41,667 nt of DNA, from assembly GCA_937902985.1 (NCBI GenBank), contig CALFNG010000494.1:1-41667 (forward strand), in the 5' to 3' direction. Position numbers and translations under genes: made by a program. The notes beneath the pieces are model-generated. The model was not told where the DNA came from and ran no database searches. It was given only the letters and a program-made list of their open reading frames with translations. The DNA is from an uncultured Myxococcales bacterium. GTDB taxonomy: Bacteria > Myxococcota_A > Polyangia > Polyangiales > Polyangiaceae. Position 1 is the first letter of the stretch. Every line of letters starts with the position of its first letter. Below are positions 1 through 9,345 of this stretch, in pieces.

Positions 1-2
1 GC

Positions 3-1610
3 CTCGGTCTGCCGATCATCGGCGCTCCGTTTCACCTCGTGGCGCGGCTCTTCGGAGCCCCCGGATTTCCGGATCACGTTCGCTTCCTCATCCTGTACGC
101 GGTCACCATCGCGCTCTTCGCCCGCGCGCTGCAGCTCGCGTCTACAAGGGTGAGCGCGTTCGCCGCGAGCATCGCGGCGTCGGCGCTGTTCCTGTCGTTC
201 CCCACCTTCGTGGGCCTCCTCGGAGCGCGGTTCCTGATCTACGATCAGACGATCGCCGTCGGCGCACTCTGGACGGTCCTGCTCCTGGCGGGCCTCCTTT
301 CTTTGCTCGAGCGGGCAACGACGCGACGCCTGACCGCCGTCTGCACCGCCGCCGCCTTCGTCACGTTCATCCGGCCCCCGCTGGCTGCTTACGGGTTCAC
401 GACCGCCGTCCTCGCAGCGGCGCTCGCACACCGCCGCGGGCTCCGGCTTCGCGGCATCGTCGCGAGCGTCTCGGCCGGCCTCGCGGTGACGGCGCTCTAC
501 TTCGCCGCCAACGTGGCGCGGTTCGGCTGGCCCCTCGAGGCGGGATACGCGAACATCGACTCGGGGCCTTTCGTCAACCGCCTGACGCGCTGGGGACTGG
601 AGTTCGCCGGGGTGCCGTTCGCGAGCGCGGCGAGGGAGCTCTTCGCGACGCTGTTCCGACTCGATCCCGTGTCCGCACCGCTCATCGCGACCACCGCCGC
701 GGCCGTCCCGGCGGCGATCGCACCCTATGCCGTCGGCGAGCGGTGGCGCGAGTACTACTCGCCGACTTACGACCTGTGGGTGCTCGGGGCCTGGCTCGTC
801 GCCTTCGGCGTCGTCCTGTCGCGCGTCATTCGACGTCGCCTCTGGCGGCGGGATCGAGACCTCGGCCGCGAGGTGACGACGATCGTCGGGCTCTGGGCGC
901 TGCCGCCGTCGCTCGCCCTCTTCGTCCTCTACGCGAAGGTCGGCAACCTCGTGACCCGGTACCTCGTCGACATGTACCCCGCGTTCGCCGCCGTGATGCT
1001 CTGCGCCGCCATGGCCGTCGTGGACGTCGTCCGCGAGCGTGGGCCGAAGCGGGTCTGGGCGGCCCAGCTGGGCCTCGCGGTCTTGGCCGTCATCTACGAC
1101 TCGGCGAGGCCCGGCTGGCCACACCAGATCAATCGCCCCGTGGACCGCGCGGCCGTCGAGGCGCGACTCGAAGGCATCGACGCGCGCTCCCGCGAGCAGC
1201 CGATCCCCTCGGACCACGTGGCGGCCACCGACCCGCGCGGGGTCGACCCGGTCTACCACCACTTCGCGGAGTGGAAGCGCGACGGGACCTTCCAGTCGGG
1301 AATGGTCTTCGCCATGCCGCGACACCCTTGCCTCGAATTCACCTTTGCGCCCCGCGGCGCCGGCTGGACCGCGTCGGACGAAGCGTCGCTCGCCGGGTTT
1401 CGCGCCAACGCCGACTTCGACGCGCTCGTTCGTTGCGATGCGCCGAAGACCGACGGCGCGACGCGAACCGTCACGCTGTGCGAACCCCACCCGCCGCGGT
1501 TCCTGGTCGACGGGATGCGTCTCTACGCGATCGCGTCGCTCGACGCCGAGCTTCGCCCCATCGACGGGCTGAAGCTCGAACGCATCGACGGCGTCGACGC
1601 TTGCCCTTGA
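3..1610 (+). CDS. Multi-pass membrane protein, GT-C-like (5'-partial)
   Basis: The frame is open to the left edge of the window and reads sensibly upstream of the first possible start (GTG at 39), so the gene almost certainly begins outside the window. The visible part has about ten hydrophobic helices in the first 340 residues, then a soluble C-terminal domain of about 170 residues with several cysteines. The pattern of helices, a DMYP motif near the last helices and a soluble tail resembles polytopic GT-C-type glycosyltransferases or lipid-linked sugar mannosyltransferases, but the usual acidic loop motif lies in the missing N-terminus, so the enzyme class cannot be confirmed. It would act in the inner membrane. 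It ends 56 bases before a transposase relic. Confidence is high that it is coding and low for function. Confidence 0.75.
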   Translation, partial: LGLPIIGAPFHLVARLFGAPGFPDHVRFLILYAVTIALFARALQLASTRVSAFAASIAASALFLSFPTFVGLLGARFLIYDQTIAVGALWTVLLLAGLLSLLERATTRRLTAVCTAAAFVTFIRPPLAAYGFTTAVLAAALAHRRGLRLRGIVASVSAGLAVTALYFAANVARFGWPLEAGYANIDSGPFVNRLTRWGLEFAGVPFASAARELFATLFRLDPVSAPLIATTAAAVPAAIAPYAVGERWREYYSPTYDLWVLGAWLVAFGVVLSRVIRRRLWRRDRDLGREVTTIVGLWALPPSLALFVLYAKVGNLVTRYLVDMYPAFAAVMLCAAMAVVDVVRERGPKRVWAAQLGLAVLAVIYDSARPGWPHQINRPVDRAAVEARLEGIDARSREQPIPSDHVAATDPRGVDPVYHHFAEWKRDGTFQSGMVFAMPRHPCLEFTFAPRGAGWTASDEASLAGFRANADFDALVRCDAPKTDGATRTVTLCEPHPPRFLVDGMRLYAIASLDAELRPIDGLKLERIDGVDACP

Positions 1611-1665
1611 GCCGGCGGGCTTCTTCGTCGAGCCAGGCGGTGCCACGGCGAACCTCACCGACGGA

Positions 1666-1840
1666 ACCCGCGAACAGCCCGAATTTGAATGCGTACGCCG
1701 AACGGTTCGTTCGGTCGATCAAGCAGGAATGCCTGCGGCACATCATCCCATTGGGCGAACGCCATCTGCGCACCGCCGTCCACGAGTTCGTCGAGCACTA
1801 CCACTCCGAGCGCACCCAGCACTGGGGCACATGTCCATGA
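1666..1840 (+). pseudogene. Transposase (rve/DDE integrase) C-terminal relic
   Basis: This is a fragment of the C-terminal part of an IS transposase integrase core. The translation contains [17 protein letters not shown], then an ECL motif carrying the probable third acidic residue of the DDE triad, then [11 protein letters not shown]. This is the conserved end of IS3-like rve transposases. The N-terminal domain, the first two catalytic Asp residues and the normal C-terminus (QGLGN-type motif) are missing. The frame ends early at a TGA after QHWGTCP. A second copy of the same segment lies at 17653-17923 in the same orientation, with 29 of 36 residues identical over the first shared stretch. 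No terminal inverted repeats were found nearby. Confidence 0.75.
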
Positions 1841-1859
1841 CTTGCGCTCATCGCGCCGG

Positions 1860-1890
1860 GGCCACCAAGGTGGCCGGCGTCGTCGCCGGC
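1860..1890 (-). terminator. Possible GC-rich hairpin terminator
   Basis: Two overlapping perfect inverted repeats lie here: GGCCACC-AA-GGTGGCC (1860-1875) and GCCGGCG-TCGT-CGCCGGC (1873-1890). They sit 27-57 bases beyond the stop of the minus-strand operon that ends at 1917. There is no U-tract, so this may be a factor-dependent terminator or simply a GC-rich hairpin. Confidence 0.3.
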
Positions 1891-1916
1891 TCAGGAACGT
1901 GATCGGCGACAGGCCA

Positions 1917-2942
1917 TCAGCGAAACACGAGCTCGAGCCCAATCGAAGCGAGCAGGAGAGGCTCACCCCATGACTCGTTGTCTTCCGTGAACGTGAAAGT
2001 CGGGCGCGGAACCGCGACCGCAGCGGCCAAGTCGGCGCGAATCCGAAGCGGACGCGCGATCGAAACGGCATATCCAATTTTTGCATACGGAGTGGCAACC
2101 CAGGTGGTGCGCGTGGCTCCGGAAAAGCCGCCGTTCGGAAAGCCGCGCGTTTGAATCGTGGCCGCGCCGGCGCCCACCCCGGCGTCGACGAGGCACCACG
2201 ACGCGGCGCTCCATTGCGCGCGAACGCCCGCGCCGACGAGGCCGAAGATCAACGTGGCCGAACCCTCGCTTTCGGTGCGCTCCGCGTGCGTGAGCGGCAG
2301 AACGCCGAGGAGCTCGATGCCCCACGTTGGCGTCCACGCCCAGTGGAGCGAGAGGAGCGCCTCCGACGATCCGCCGAACGGGCCGGTGCCCGAAGCGAAG
2401 GCGAGGCCGGCGGCGGCGCCGAATCGCGGAGGGGGCGCCTGCGGCGCGAGCACGGCACGGTCGTTGGGGATCACGGGTGCGGGTGCGCTTTGGACCGGTG
2501 CCGTCCCGCCCGGATCGCGGAGAGACGCGCGCAGTGCTTCGGTGGCGCGGAGTCCGACGACCGCTGGATCGTCGTCGATGCGCACCACGTACCGCCGTGC
2601 CATCTGGCCCGCCTTTCGGTCGATCGTCCAGATCCTGACTTCACCCGCCACGGGATCGATTTCGACCGCGGCGACGGCATCGGTTGGGCGCGTGAGCCGC
2701 TCGATTTCGCGCGCGGTGCGTGGCGCGGGCGCGTCTTGCACTGTGGTCACGGTAAGACCCGCGGCGCGGAGCTCCGCCACGACACGCGTCGCCGTTGGAT
2801 CGTCGCCGGCCGCGATCATGAGAACGGTCGCGGGCGAAGGGAGTGCCCGCTCCGCGGCGAGGGCACCGGCGTGCCATCCAACGAGGCTCACGAAGGCGAC
2901 GACGCGAACCTGACGTCGAGCGACGCGCGCCCACGACGACAT
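1917..2942 (-). CDS. Secreted protein with C-terminal barrel-like domain
   Basis: A 341-residue protein. The start ATG (2942-2940) overlaps the TGA of the upstream FecR/TPR gene by one base (TGATG), so translation is probably coupled. Residues 1-30 form a Sec signal peptide with likely cleavage after GALA. An N-terminal domain (about 30-140) has an alternating alpha/beta pattern. A Pro-rich linker (about 145-175) is followed by repeated amphipathic strands rich in Gly, Trp and aromatic residues, ending in LELVFR; a terminal aromatic plus basic end fits an outer-membrane beta-barrel. No enzyme motif is visible. As the last gene of a sigma/FecR operon it may sense or transport a ligand at the cell surface, which is inference. 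I do not recognise a named family. Confidence 0.8.
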   Translation of the reverse strand: MSSWARVARRQVRVVAFVSLVGWHAGALAAERALPSPATVLMIAAGDDPTATRVVAELRAAGLTVTTVQDAPAPRTAREIERLTRPTDAVAAVEIDPVAGEVRIWTIDRKAGQMARRYVVRIDDDPAVVGLRATEALRASLRDPGGTAPVQSAPAPVIPNDRAVLAPQAPPPRFGAAAGLAFASGTGPFGGSSEALLSLHWAWTPTWGIELLGVLPLTHAERTESEGSATLIFGLVGAGVRAQWSAASWCLVDAGVGAGAATIQTRGFPNGGFSGATRTTWVATPYAKIGYAVSIARPLRIRADLAAAVAVPRPTFTFTEDNESWGEPLLLASIGLELVFR

Positions 2943-4213
2943 CAAGGGTTCGCGGCAAGCTGTCGCGCGAGCGGCGCTTGCGCTCCGCTCGGGTACTGAT
3001 GGAGATACTCCTGCGCCGCAGCGCGCGCGCGGTCGGGCACACCCGCCCGTTGCCAGGCCTCCATCGCCCGCCCCTGCGCCTCCCGGCGGAGGTCTCCCTG
3101 GGGCTGCTCGGCCAGATACGTCTCGAACCATCGTGCGGCGGTCGCGAAGTCGCGCTCCTGCTCGAATGCGGTCAGTCCCAAACCGTACGCGCTTCGGCCG
3201 CCGCCCGGCAACTTGGCTCGCGCCGCGGTGTACGCCTGGCGAGCCCGTTTCACGCTCACGGCGAATCGCGCGACGTCTCCCAATTGGAGCAAATCGACGC
3301 CCGCCGCGCGCCGGCATTGCTCGTCGAAGCCGATCCGCTCCACGAGATCCAGCGCTTCGCGATAACGCCCGGTCGTCACGAGATCGCGCCACCCATCCGA
3401 TTCCAGAACGCTCGACGACGGTGCAGCCAAGTGCGGGGCCGGGGACACGCGCACGCCTTCCGCGGCTTCGATCGCGCCACGCGCGCCCGCATCCTCGGCC
3501 TCCGCCGCACGGGGCGGCTCGAGTTGGGAATTCGGCCGCGGCGCCGAGCTGACTTCGTCCGCCTCGTCGCTCGTTTCGACGATCTCGTCGTGCGTCGCAT
3601 GGCACGACACGCGGAGTCGATGACCGCGCCCGACGGCCCTCGGCTCTTGCATGCAAGGGCCCGACACGAGCACCGAGCCCTCGTGAAGGTCAAGGCGAAA
3701 AATTTCATCGTCGGAATCCCAATTCACGTCGAACAAGGTGCCTACGACCACGACCTCGAACGGACCGACATCGAAGGCCCATCGGCTGGCCGCCCGGTGC
3801 GTCACGGAACCGCTCGCGCCTCCTCGCTCAATCACGACCCGCGCGCCATTTTCGTCCGACGCCGCGACGCGCGCGCGCGATCCGGCATAGAGCGAGACGA
3901 GCGACCCATCCGAAAATCGCAACGGAAGTGGACCTTCCGGCGGCGCCGCAATCCACGCGCCCACGCGCCCCACTTGCCCCCCCGGTGCCGTGAACGCGAG
4001 TCCGGCCGCGACGCGCGAACGCCATAGGACCGCGAAGATCGCGGCGGCGGCGACGAGCGGGAGCGTCACGGCGAGCGCCCACCGCCCGCGCCGGCTTGGC
4101 GTACGCCACGACAAGGCGCGACGCCCCGCCGCCTCGGCCAAGTATTGATTGCGCTCGCAGGCGCGATCTTGCTCGCCGCGAACGCTTTCGCGGAAACGCT
4201 CGTAGGAGTTCAT
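2942..4213 (-). CDS. FecR-domain membrane protein with TPR-like C-terminus
   Basis: A 423-residue putative sigma-factor regulator. The chosen start (ATG 4213) overlaps the TGA of the sigma gene as ATGA; an upstream in-frame start at 4285 would lie deep inside the sigma gene and is less likely. Residues 1-44 are cytoplasmic and charged, and 45-64 form a single transmembrane helix. Residues of about 75-195 are a FecR domain (SDGSLVSLYAGSRARV, VGTLFDVNW, LHEGSVLVSG). An acidic linker follows, then from about 285 to the end tetratricopeptide-like helical pairs (GRYREALDLVERIG, FATAARWFETYLAEQP). In the FecR family the periplasmic domain signals to an ECF sigma factor. Here the cytoplasmic part is short and lacks a recognisable zinc anti-sigma motif, so it could be an anti-sigma or a co-activator. 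Confidence 0.88.
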   Translation of the reverse strand: MNSYERFRESVRGEQDRACERNQYLAEAAGRRALSWRTPSRRGRWALAVTLPLVAAAAIFAVLWRSRVAAGLAFTAPGGQVGRVGAWIAAPPEGPLPLRFSDGSLVSLYAGSRARVAASDENGARVVIERGGASGSVTHRAASRWAFDVGPFEVVVVGTLFDVNWDSDDEIFRLDLHEGSVLVSGPCMQEPRAVGRGHRLRVSCHATHDEIVETSDEADEVSSAPRPNSQLEPPRAAEAEDAGARGAIEAAEGVRVSPAPHLAAPSSSVLESDGWRDLVTTGRYREALDLVERIGFDEQCRRAAGVDLLQLGDVARFAVSVKRARQAYTAARAKLPGGGRSAYGLGLTAFEQERDFATAARWFETYLAEQPQGDLRREAQGRAMEAWQRAGVPDRARAAAQEYLHQYPSGAQAPLARQLAANP

Positions 4214-4794
4214 GTCTCGTCCCCCGAAGGGTCCTCGGGCAGCGCGTGTTCGCGCAGGATCGGGTCGCGCCGGGCCCTTCGCCAAAAAGTCCGCTTCGCG
4301 CGCGCGAGCCGTCTCTTCGCCGTCGCCAGCGAGACCCCCGTCATCTCCGCGATCTCCGCCACGTCCGTCCCGTCGATGACCTGCAACGCGAAGGCGATGC
4401 GCTCATCGGCGGGAAGGGTGTCGAGTATCAAGTAGGTGCGCGCGAGCGCCTGACTCACCTCGGGAGACGCCACCGCCGCTGGAGCCTCCGGTACTTCGTC
4501 GAGAGAGAAGACACTGAGCCAACGGCGCCGCGATCGACGATTGCGGAGAAATCCGCGCGCCGTGAAGAGCGCAACGCTGCCGATCCATCCCTTCAACGCC
4601 GACGGGTCACGCAAGCGCCGAATGCCCTCGAGCGTGCGCGCGAAGGCCTCGTTGATGAGATCGGGAACTTCGGAGTGTAGGCCCACCGAGCGCACGATCA
4701 AGCGCTGGACGTACGGCCCGTAGCGCTCGAAGAGGAGCTCCGCCGACCCGGCCTCGTTGCCCTTGAGCGCCTTGACCAAAGCCGCGTCCGTCAT
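4210..4794 (-). CDS. ECF-type RNA polymerase sigma factor
   Basis: A 194-residue sigma-70 family protein. Region 2 is at about residues 15-65 (ELLFERYGPYVQRLI, DLINEAFARTLEGI). Region 4 is at about 120-175 (LDTLPADERIAFALQVIDG, then a helix-turn-helix VAEIAEMTGVSLATAKRRL). Region 3 is absent, as in ECF factors. The gene overlaps the FecR gene by four bases (ATGA). The start is uncertain: ATG 4794 fits the domain edge but has no Shine-Dalgarno, whereas GTG 4866 is preceded by AGGA about ten bases upstream and would add 24 residues. It presumably directs polymerase to a small regulon, possibly the surrounding glycan genes; no target promoter was identified. Confidence 0.9.
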   Translation of the reverse strand: MTDAALVKALKGNEAGSAELLFERYGPYVQRLIVRSVGLHSEVPDLINEAFARTLEGIRRLRDPSALKGWIGSVALFTARGFLRNRRSRRRWLSVFSLDEVPEAPAAVASPEVSQALARTYLILDTLPADERIAFALQVIDGTDVAEIAEMTGVSLATAKRRLARAKRTFWRRARRDPILREHALPEDPSGDET

Positions 4795-4958
4795 CGTCGG
4801 CGGAAAGAGGCGCGTCACGCCGCTTCGCGCGGGGCCGCCGGGCCGGCGATGGATGGGGGTGCTCACGATCTGACCATCCTGTTTCGATTCTCGTGATACC
4901 AGTGTCCGGGCCCTCCGGGAAGGCTCAGACTTCCCGCGCATCCGCCGAAGCGCCGCCG

Positions 4959-6827
4959 CTACGGCAGTCCGTAGACGTTGAGCGCGTTCGAGAAAGTCGC
5001 AACGAAAACGCGACCGTTCGCGACGACGGGCGAGTTGAACTTGGCGACATCCGCGAGTGTCCCATTGTCGAGCGTCAGCGGGTCGGCCTTCCAAAGCACG
5101 TGCGTGATGTCCGCCGCATCGACCGCGTAAAGGACGCCGGTGTCGAGGACATGCCACGCGCCGTTTCCCGGGTCCTTCGGCGTGGACGCCCAAAGGATCG
5201 CCGTGCCGGCGGCGTTCCCGTTTGCCGAGAGGGTCATGATCCCGCCGGGATGACCCGGCAGGACCGCGGCGAATCCGCCCTGGGCGAGCGGGCCGCCCGA
5301 CGCGTTGGTGGTGAGCAAATGGGTCGTCGGATCCATCCCGTATTCGATCAGCTGCGAATCTTCCGGCCACAGGTACACGCGCTCGCCCGCGCCGTTGGGG
5401 AGATCGTAGTATATGGGGCCGCCGTGCAGATGCCCGTTCAAACCCGCCGCTTTTCCGGGCGTCACCAGCGTTTGCAGAATCTGGTCGCCGGATTTGCTGT
5501 ACTTGCCCAGATTCGTCGAATTAAGGACGTACAGCGCGCCGCCCTTACTCCCCGTCAGAAGCAGGTTGTGCGGCAAGAGAACGGCGCCGGTGCTCAAATC
5601 CGAGTCGGCCCGGTTGAGCGACACGTAAGCGGTGGGCGTCCAATAGTCTTGGACGCTGAAGTCCGACAGCGCGAGGCGGATCACGCTTTCCGAAAGATCG
5701 GGCGGAGTCGCGGTGGGGTTTGTGCTCCCGTTTCCCGCTGCGAGGAACAGGCTCGTTCCGTCGCTCGACAATCCGACCCCACCTTGCCAGATGCCCCCTT
5801 GGCTGCCGTTGGGCGTCACGTTGAAAACGCGCGCCTGCGTGAACTTTTTACCGTCGTAGGAATAGCCGAGGACCCATCCGTGATATGGCTGTATATCGCA
5901 ATGGCTCGCGAAGGCGGCGTAGACAATCCCGTTTTCGAGGAGCATGCCTGCTCGCCCGAGTTGGTATGTTGGGTCGAACGACACGATGCCGCCTACGGCG
6001 TCGCTCGCGGTCCCCTTGACGGACGCCGTGATGCGGATCGGCGATCCCGGGAGCTCCTTTCCACTGGCGACGTTGAGCGCGTGCAGCATCTGCGCCCATG
6101 ACGTTCCGGTGTAGGTTTTGTTGACGACGTAGAGGACGCCGGCGACGGGGTCGATCACCGGCGTCGCCGTGATTCCCACCGCGGGCGCGAGGTTGTCGCA
6201 CTGGATCGGGCCGGAGGTCGACGGCCCCGACGGGCCGAGCGACGTCTCCCATAGCGGAACCGACGAGCGGGTTTCGGCCGCGTCGAACGCGTCGACGACG
6301 TTGTGTTCCGTCGCGACGAAGACGACGTCATGCACACTCCCGTCCGCCATCGTCAGGTGACTGAGATAGAGCGGTTGCGCGTAGATCTGACCGTCGACCG
6401 CCTGGGAGAAGAGCAGGTGAAAATTGGTCGTATTGACGTTCGAGGTCGTGAGCACCTGTTCGCTGAGGTTGACTCCGGAGCGCGCATCATCGTAGCGATT
6501 GGTCAATACGGAAAAGCCAGAGCTCGGGGCCCCGGTCGCGTCGGTTGCGTTCGCATCCACCGCGGCGTCGCCCGAAGAGGGCGGCGCGCTCGCACCATCT
6601 TGACTCGGCGCCGGAGGGCTCGACCCATCGTCTCCGCTCATCAGCGATCCTGCGCCGTCGGCGCGAAACGACGCCCCGCCGTCCCCGCTTTCATTCGAGC
6701 TCGGCTGCCCGCACGCGCTCGCGATCGCCAGCGCAAAGGCCAGCGCTCCCGCGGCGCCGCCGCCACGTCGAGCGAGCCCCAGCGGGCCTCCGTGCCGGTC
6801 GCTCCGACTCACTTTGAACAATCGCAT
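4959..6827 (-). CDS. PQQ-like beta-propeller lipoprotein
   Basis: A 622-residue lipoprotein. The start at 6827 is supported by AGGAGG eight bases upstream and by a TGATG overlap with the stop of the upstream gene. Residues 1-38 form a long basic n-region plus hydrophobic core; Cys39 (IASAC) is the likely lipidation site, followed by a Ser/Gly/Asp-rich linker to about residue 110. The rest is a set of propeller-blade repeats of the PQQ/BamB type (TATPVIDPVAGVLYVV, LLTGSKGGALYVLNSTN, NSPVVANGRVFVATF). No PQQ-dehydrogenase catalytic signature was seen, so a binding or scaffold role on the surface is more likely than an enzyme. It is the third gene of a coupled minus-strand set starting at 9345. 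Confidence 0.85.
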   Translation of the reverse strand: MRLFKVSRSDRHGGPLGLARRGGGAAGALAFALAIASACGQPSSNESGDGGASFRADGAGSLMSGDDGSSPPAPSQDGASAPPSSGDAAVDANATDATGAPSSGFSVLTNRYDDARSGVNLSEQVLTTSNVNTTNFHLLFSQAVDGQIYAQPLYLSHLTMADGSVHDVVFVATEHNVVDAFDAAETRSSVPLWETSLGPSGPSTSGPIQCDNLAPAVGITATPVIDPVAGVLYVVNKTYTGTSWAQMLHALNVASGKELPGSPIRITASVKGTASDAVGGIVSFDPTYQLGRAGMLLENGIVYAAFASHCDIQPYHGWVLGYSYDGKKFTQARVFNVTPNGSQGGIWQGGVGLSSDGTSLFLAAGNGSTNPTATPPDLSESVIRLALSDFSVQDYWTPTAYVSLNRADSDLSTGAVLLPHNLLLTGSKGGALYVLNSTNLGKYSKSGDQILQTLVTPGKAAGLNGHLHGGPIYYDLPNGAGERVYLWPEDSQLIEYGMDPTTHLLTTNASGGPLAQGGFAAVLPGHPGGIMTLSANGNAAGTAILWASTPKDPGNGAWHVLDTGVLYAVDAADITHVLWKADPLTLDNGTLADVAKFNSPVVANGRVFVATFSNALNVYGLP

Positions 6828-8215
6828 CAGATTCCTCCTGCGGTCGATTGGCGGCGTCGCGGCGCCGTGCGCATCCGTTTCCGAGAACGGTGACGGGCCG
6901 CTGCGAGACCCAGCCATCCGAAGAGCAACGCGCCGGAGGTCCGAGCCGAGGGGACTCCAACCGCGGGGAGCGCGCATGCGCATCCCGCCGGGGCCGAAGG
7001 CAACGATGCAGACGATGCCTCCGGAGGGCGCGTGCCCGAGTCGGTGGGCTCCACGAAGCCGTCGCTCGCGTCGATCTCACACGCCGGAAGCATCGCGCAC
7101 AGAGACGGCGCCTCGACCGCACACACGCTCGCAGAGGTGGCCGGAGGGCACGTGACCACCCGGGAAGCGCTGGCAAGATGGAGGAGCGGCGTGAAGGATC
7201 GGCCTTCGTCGTTCGATTGACCCAGCGCGAACACGGTGTCGTCCGAGCACGCATAGAGCCGAGTGCCGGCGGTGGCGAGGCATTGAATCGCGGTGCTCGA
7301 AACTTGCGTAAATGAGAGCGTCGCCGCGTCGCCGACCCAAAGTCCGTCGTCGGGACCGCCTGCGTAGATGGTCGTCCCGTCGGGCGAGAGCGCAAACCCT
7401 TGCATCTCGCCTGCGAACGACAACGGCGCGGAAAACGTTTGCCCGGCGTCGTCCGAGACGAGCAAGCGGGAGATCGGCCACGTGCGCAGGTAGATCCGGT
7501 CGGCGTTCTGGGGATCGACGGCGGCGATGTACGCGGCCGACTCGAGCTTGGGATCGATCGGGACGGCGCTCTCGACGAACGTCGACCCACCGTCGCGAGA
7601 GACGTAGAGAGCGGCGTTCTCCGTCTCGTAGATCCCGTGGACTCCGCAGGCGTAGATCCGATTGGGATCGGACGCGGCCACGTCGACCGTTTGCAGCAGC
7701 GCGGTCGGGTCGATGGACGGGCTCGCCGGAGACCAATGCAAGCCGTCGTCGAGCGTTTGAAAGACGTGGGTTTCGAAGGTCGACAGACCGGCATCATCGG
7801 TGTGCTGCTGCCACGCCAGAGAGACGGCGTGGTCTGGGTTGTCGGGGTGAACCGCCACGTCGGCGCTGACCCAGCCGGAAAGGTCGGACGCGAAGGCCCA
7901 CGCACAACCCGTATCGCTCGACGTCGCCATCCCCTGGTACGTCGCCGCAAGAATCGTCCCGTTCGCCGTCACGCCAACGGCCGGATCCTCCTCCGAATCC
8001 GGCGAACCAAAGGCTGATTCGCAGATCCAGCCCCAGCTCTGGCCGGCGTCGCGAGACACGAGGAGTCCGAAGGTCGCGCGGAGCACGAGCACGTTCGCGT
8101 CGGACGGGTCCACAACGAGCTGATTGGTCGCCGGGAACCGCCCATTCGCCCGCGCCGGCGTGCTCGCAAAGAGAATGCTGGACGATAGGACGCCGAGCAG
8201 ACCGCGACCTCTCAA
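6827..8215 (-). CDS. Secreted BNR/VPS10-like beta-propeller with MYXO-CTERM
   Basis: A protein of about 462 residues. No ATG exists near the natural N-terminus; the best start is TTG 8215 (or TTG 8221), overlapping the stop of the upstream gene (TTGA), which gives a clean signal peptide ending ARA-NG. The body contains repeated Asp-box-like blades (VSRDAGQSWGW, QTLDDGLHWSPA, VSRDGGSTFVES, VSDDAGQTFSAP), typical of BNR/sialidase-like or VPS10-like propellers. No catalytic Arg triad or other sialidase signature was recognised. The C-terminus has GCACA, a hydrophobic stretch and an Arg/Lys cluster, matching the MYXO-CTERM anchoring pattern of myxobacteria. Its TGA overlaps the ATG of the PQQ-repeat gene. 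Likely a surface-anchored binding protein. Confidence 0.8.
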   Translation of the reverse strand: MRGRGLLGVLSSSILFASTPARANGRFPATNQLVVDPSDANVLVLRATFGLLVSRDAGQSWGWICESAFGSPDSEEDPAVGVTANGTILAATYQGMATSSDTGCAWAFASDLSGWVSADVAVHPDNPDHAVSLAWQQHTDDAGLSTFETHVFQTLDDGLHWSPASPSIDPTALLQTVDVAASDPNRIYACGVHGIYETENAALYVSRDGGSTFVESAVPIDPKLESAAYIAAVDPQNADRIYLRTWPISRLLVSDDAGQTFSAPLSFAGEMQGFALSPDGTTIYAGGPDDGLWVGDAATLSFTQVSSTAIQCLATAGTRLYACSDDTVFALGQSNDEGRSFTPLLHLASASRVVTCPPATSASVCAVEAPSLCAMLPACEIDASDGFVEPTDSGTRPPEASSASLPSAPAGCACALPAVGVPSARTSGALLFGWLGLAAARHRSRKRMRTAPRRRQSTAGGI

Positions 8216-9345
8216 TTCCAATTGACCACCGGGGTGACGAGGCCGATGCGGAGCGCGGGCGGGCCGCCGGGCCCCGACGGCTGAAACGAGGGAGCCCCCG
8301 CGCCGGACGGCTGGACGTCGAGAGCATCGATGTCCGCAGCGTCGGACGTAGTGAAGCCGGGAGCCTTGATCTCGATCATATTCGGCCCCGCGCGGAGCGA
8401 TAGAGCGACAACGGCGCCGTGCACAATCGCCCAAGAATCAGGATATGCAGGAAACTCGTAGTACACCGCCTCTTGCCCGCCGACGGTCGCCGAGGTCTGG
8501 ACGCCGTTCACCAGGATGAGATGCGGCCGGCATCCGCTACCCGCACCGGTATCGTAGTTCACTCCACCGCAATGAGCGTCTCCATACGTGTCGGCCTTGC
8601 CGGGTGTCAGTTGGCCGCTGTGATACCAAAACGTCACGTCGTACGTGCCATCGACCGGGACCGTCACGCCGTTGAACGTGACTCCCCCTCCCAGATTTCC
8701 GCAACCGGTGTAGCTCGTCGCCGAAGTCGGCGGAGTGCACGGGGATCGCCCGAGGACCTGATTGACGACGTGGCCGCCCGAAGCGCAATCGGCCCCCTCC
8801 TTCACCCCGTCCGAGCTCGTCCCGGGGACGCCCGAGCACGGCTGGGCCCCGTCGGTCACGACGCCTTCGACGGGAAAGCTCCGCGTGTTCATGGCGGACT
8901 CGGCCTCGTAGCGCACGAAGAACGTCGCTGGCACGTCCGCTTCGGAGTCGTCGCGGGAGGACGACCCGTCAGCATTGGCGCCCGTCGCGCCGTCGCCCAC
9001 CGAAGCGCTCCCGCTGGCGTCGAGGAGGCTGTCGTCGATCGGACGTGCATCGATCAAACCGGAGTTGCTGGACCCGGCGGAGCCGTCAAGGTTCGAGAGG
9101 GAGGTCGAGTCGGGACCCCCGCCCTCCGGCAGCGGACCCGAATTTGTCGAGCCGTTGCCTCCATCGGTACGACCGGACCCGCCCGGATTGGAGTCGCTCG
9201 AACCGCATCCCGCCACGAGCGCTGCGGCCACCAGGGCGGCGCCCGTCAGACGAGGCAAGCCCATCAGGCGAAGCAAGATGTACGCCGTGGATTCGGAGCA
9301 AGAACTGACGGCCAGTGGCTTCACGTCGCTGCGCTCATGGGTCAT
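8212..9345 (-). CDS. CBM-like Cys-rich carbohydrate-binding lipoprotein (paralogue A)
   Basis: A 377-residue lipoprotein. ATG 9345 has GGAGGA 12 bases upstream; ATG 9264 gives a more usual signal length but has no ribosome-binding site. With the first start, Cys47 (LVAGC) is the lipidation site, followed by a Gly/Ser/Asp linker to about residue 140. The C-terminal domain begins with VRYEAES, a common start of CBM6/CBM35-like beta-sandwiches, and has GTYDVTFWYHSG and DAADIDALDV near the end. It is Cys-rich and shares DGVKEGADC, HCGGVNY, CRPHLILVNGV and a VTPVV C-terminus with the protein at 11770-12537, so the two are paralogues. It starts a minus-strand set divergent from the GH31 gene, with 142 bases between. 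Probable role: holding a glycan at the cell surface. Confidence 0.85.
   Translation of the reverse strand: MTHERSDVKPLAVSSCSESTAYILLRLMGLPRLTGAALVAAALVAGCGSSDSNPGGSGRTDGGNGSTNSGPLPEGGGPDSTSLSNLDGSAGSSNSGLIDARPIDDSLLDASGSASVGDGATGANADGSSSRDDSEADVPATFFVRYEAESAMNTRSFPVEGVVTDGAQPCSGVPGTSSDGVKEGADCASGGHVVNQVLGRSPCTPPTSATSYTGCGNLGGGVTFNGVTVPVDGTYDVTFWYHSGQLTPGKADTYGDAHCGGVNYDTGAGSGCRPHLILVNGVQTSATVGGQEAVYYEFPAYPDSWAIVHGAVVALSLRAGPNMIEIKAPGFTTSDAADIDALDVQPSGAGAPSFQPSGPGGPPALRIGLVTPVVNWN

Noticed and set aside
743-1840. A 365-residue transposase
   Set aside because: Only the last 58 or so residues look like transposase; the rest is the shadow frame of the membrane protein.
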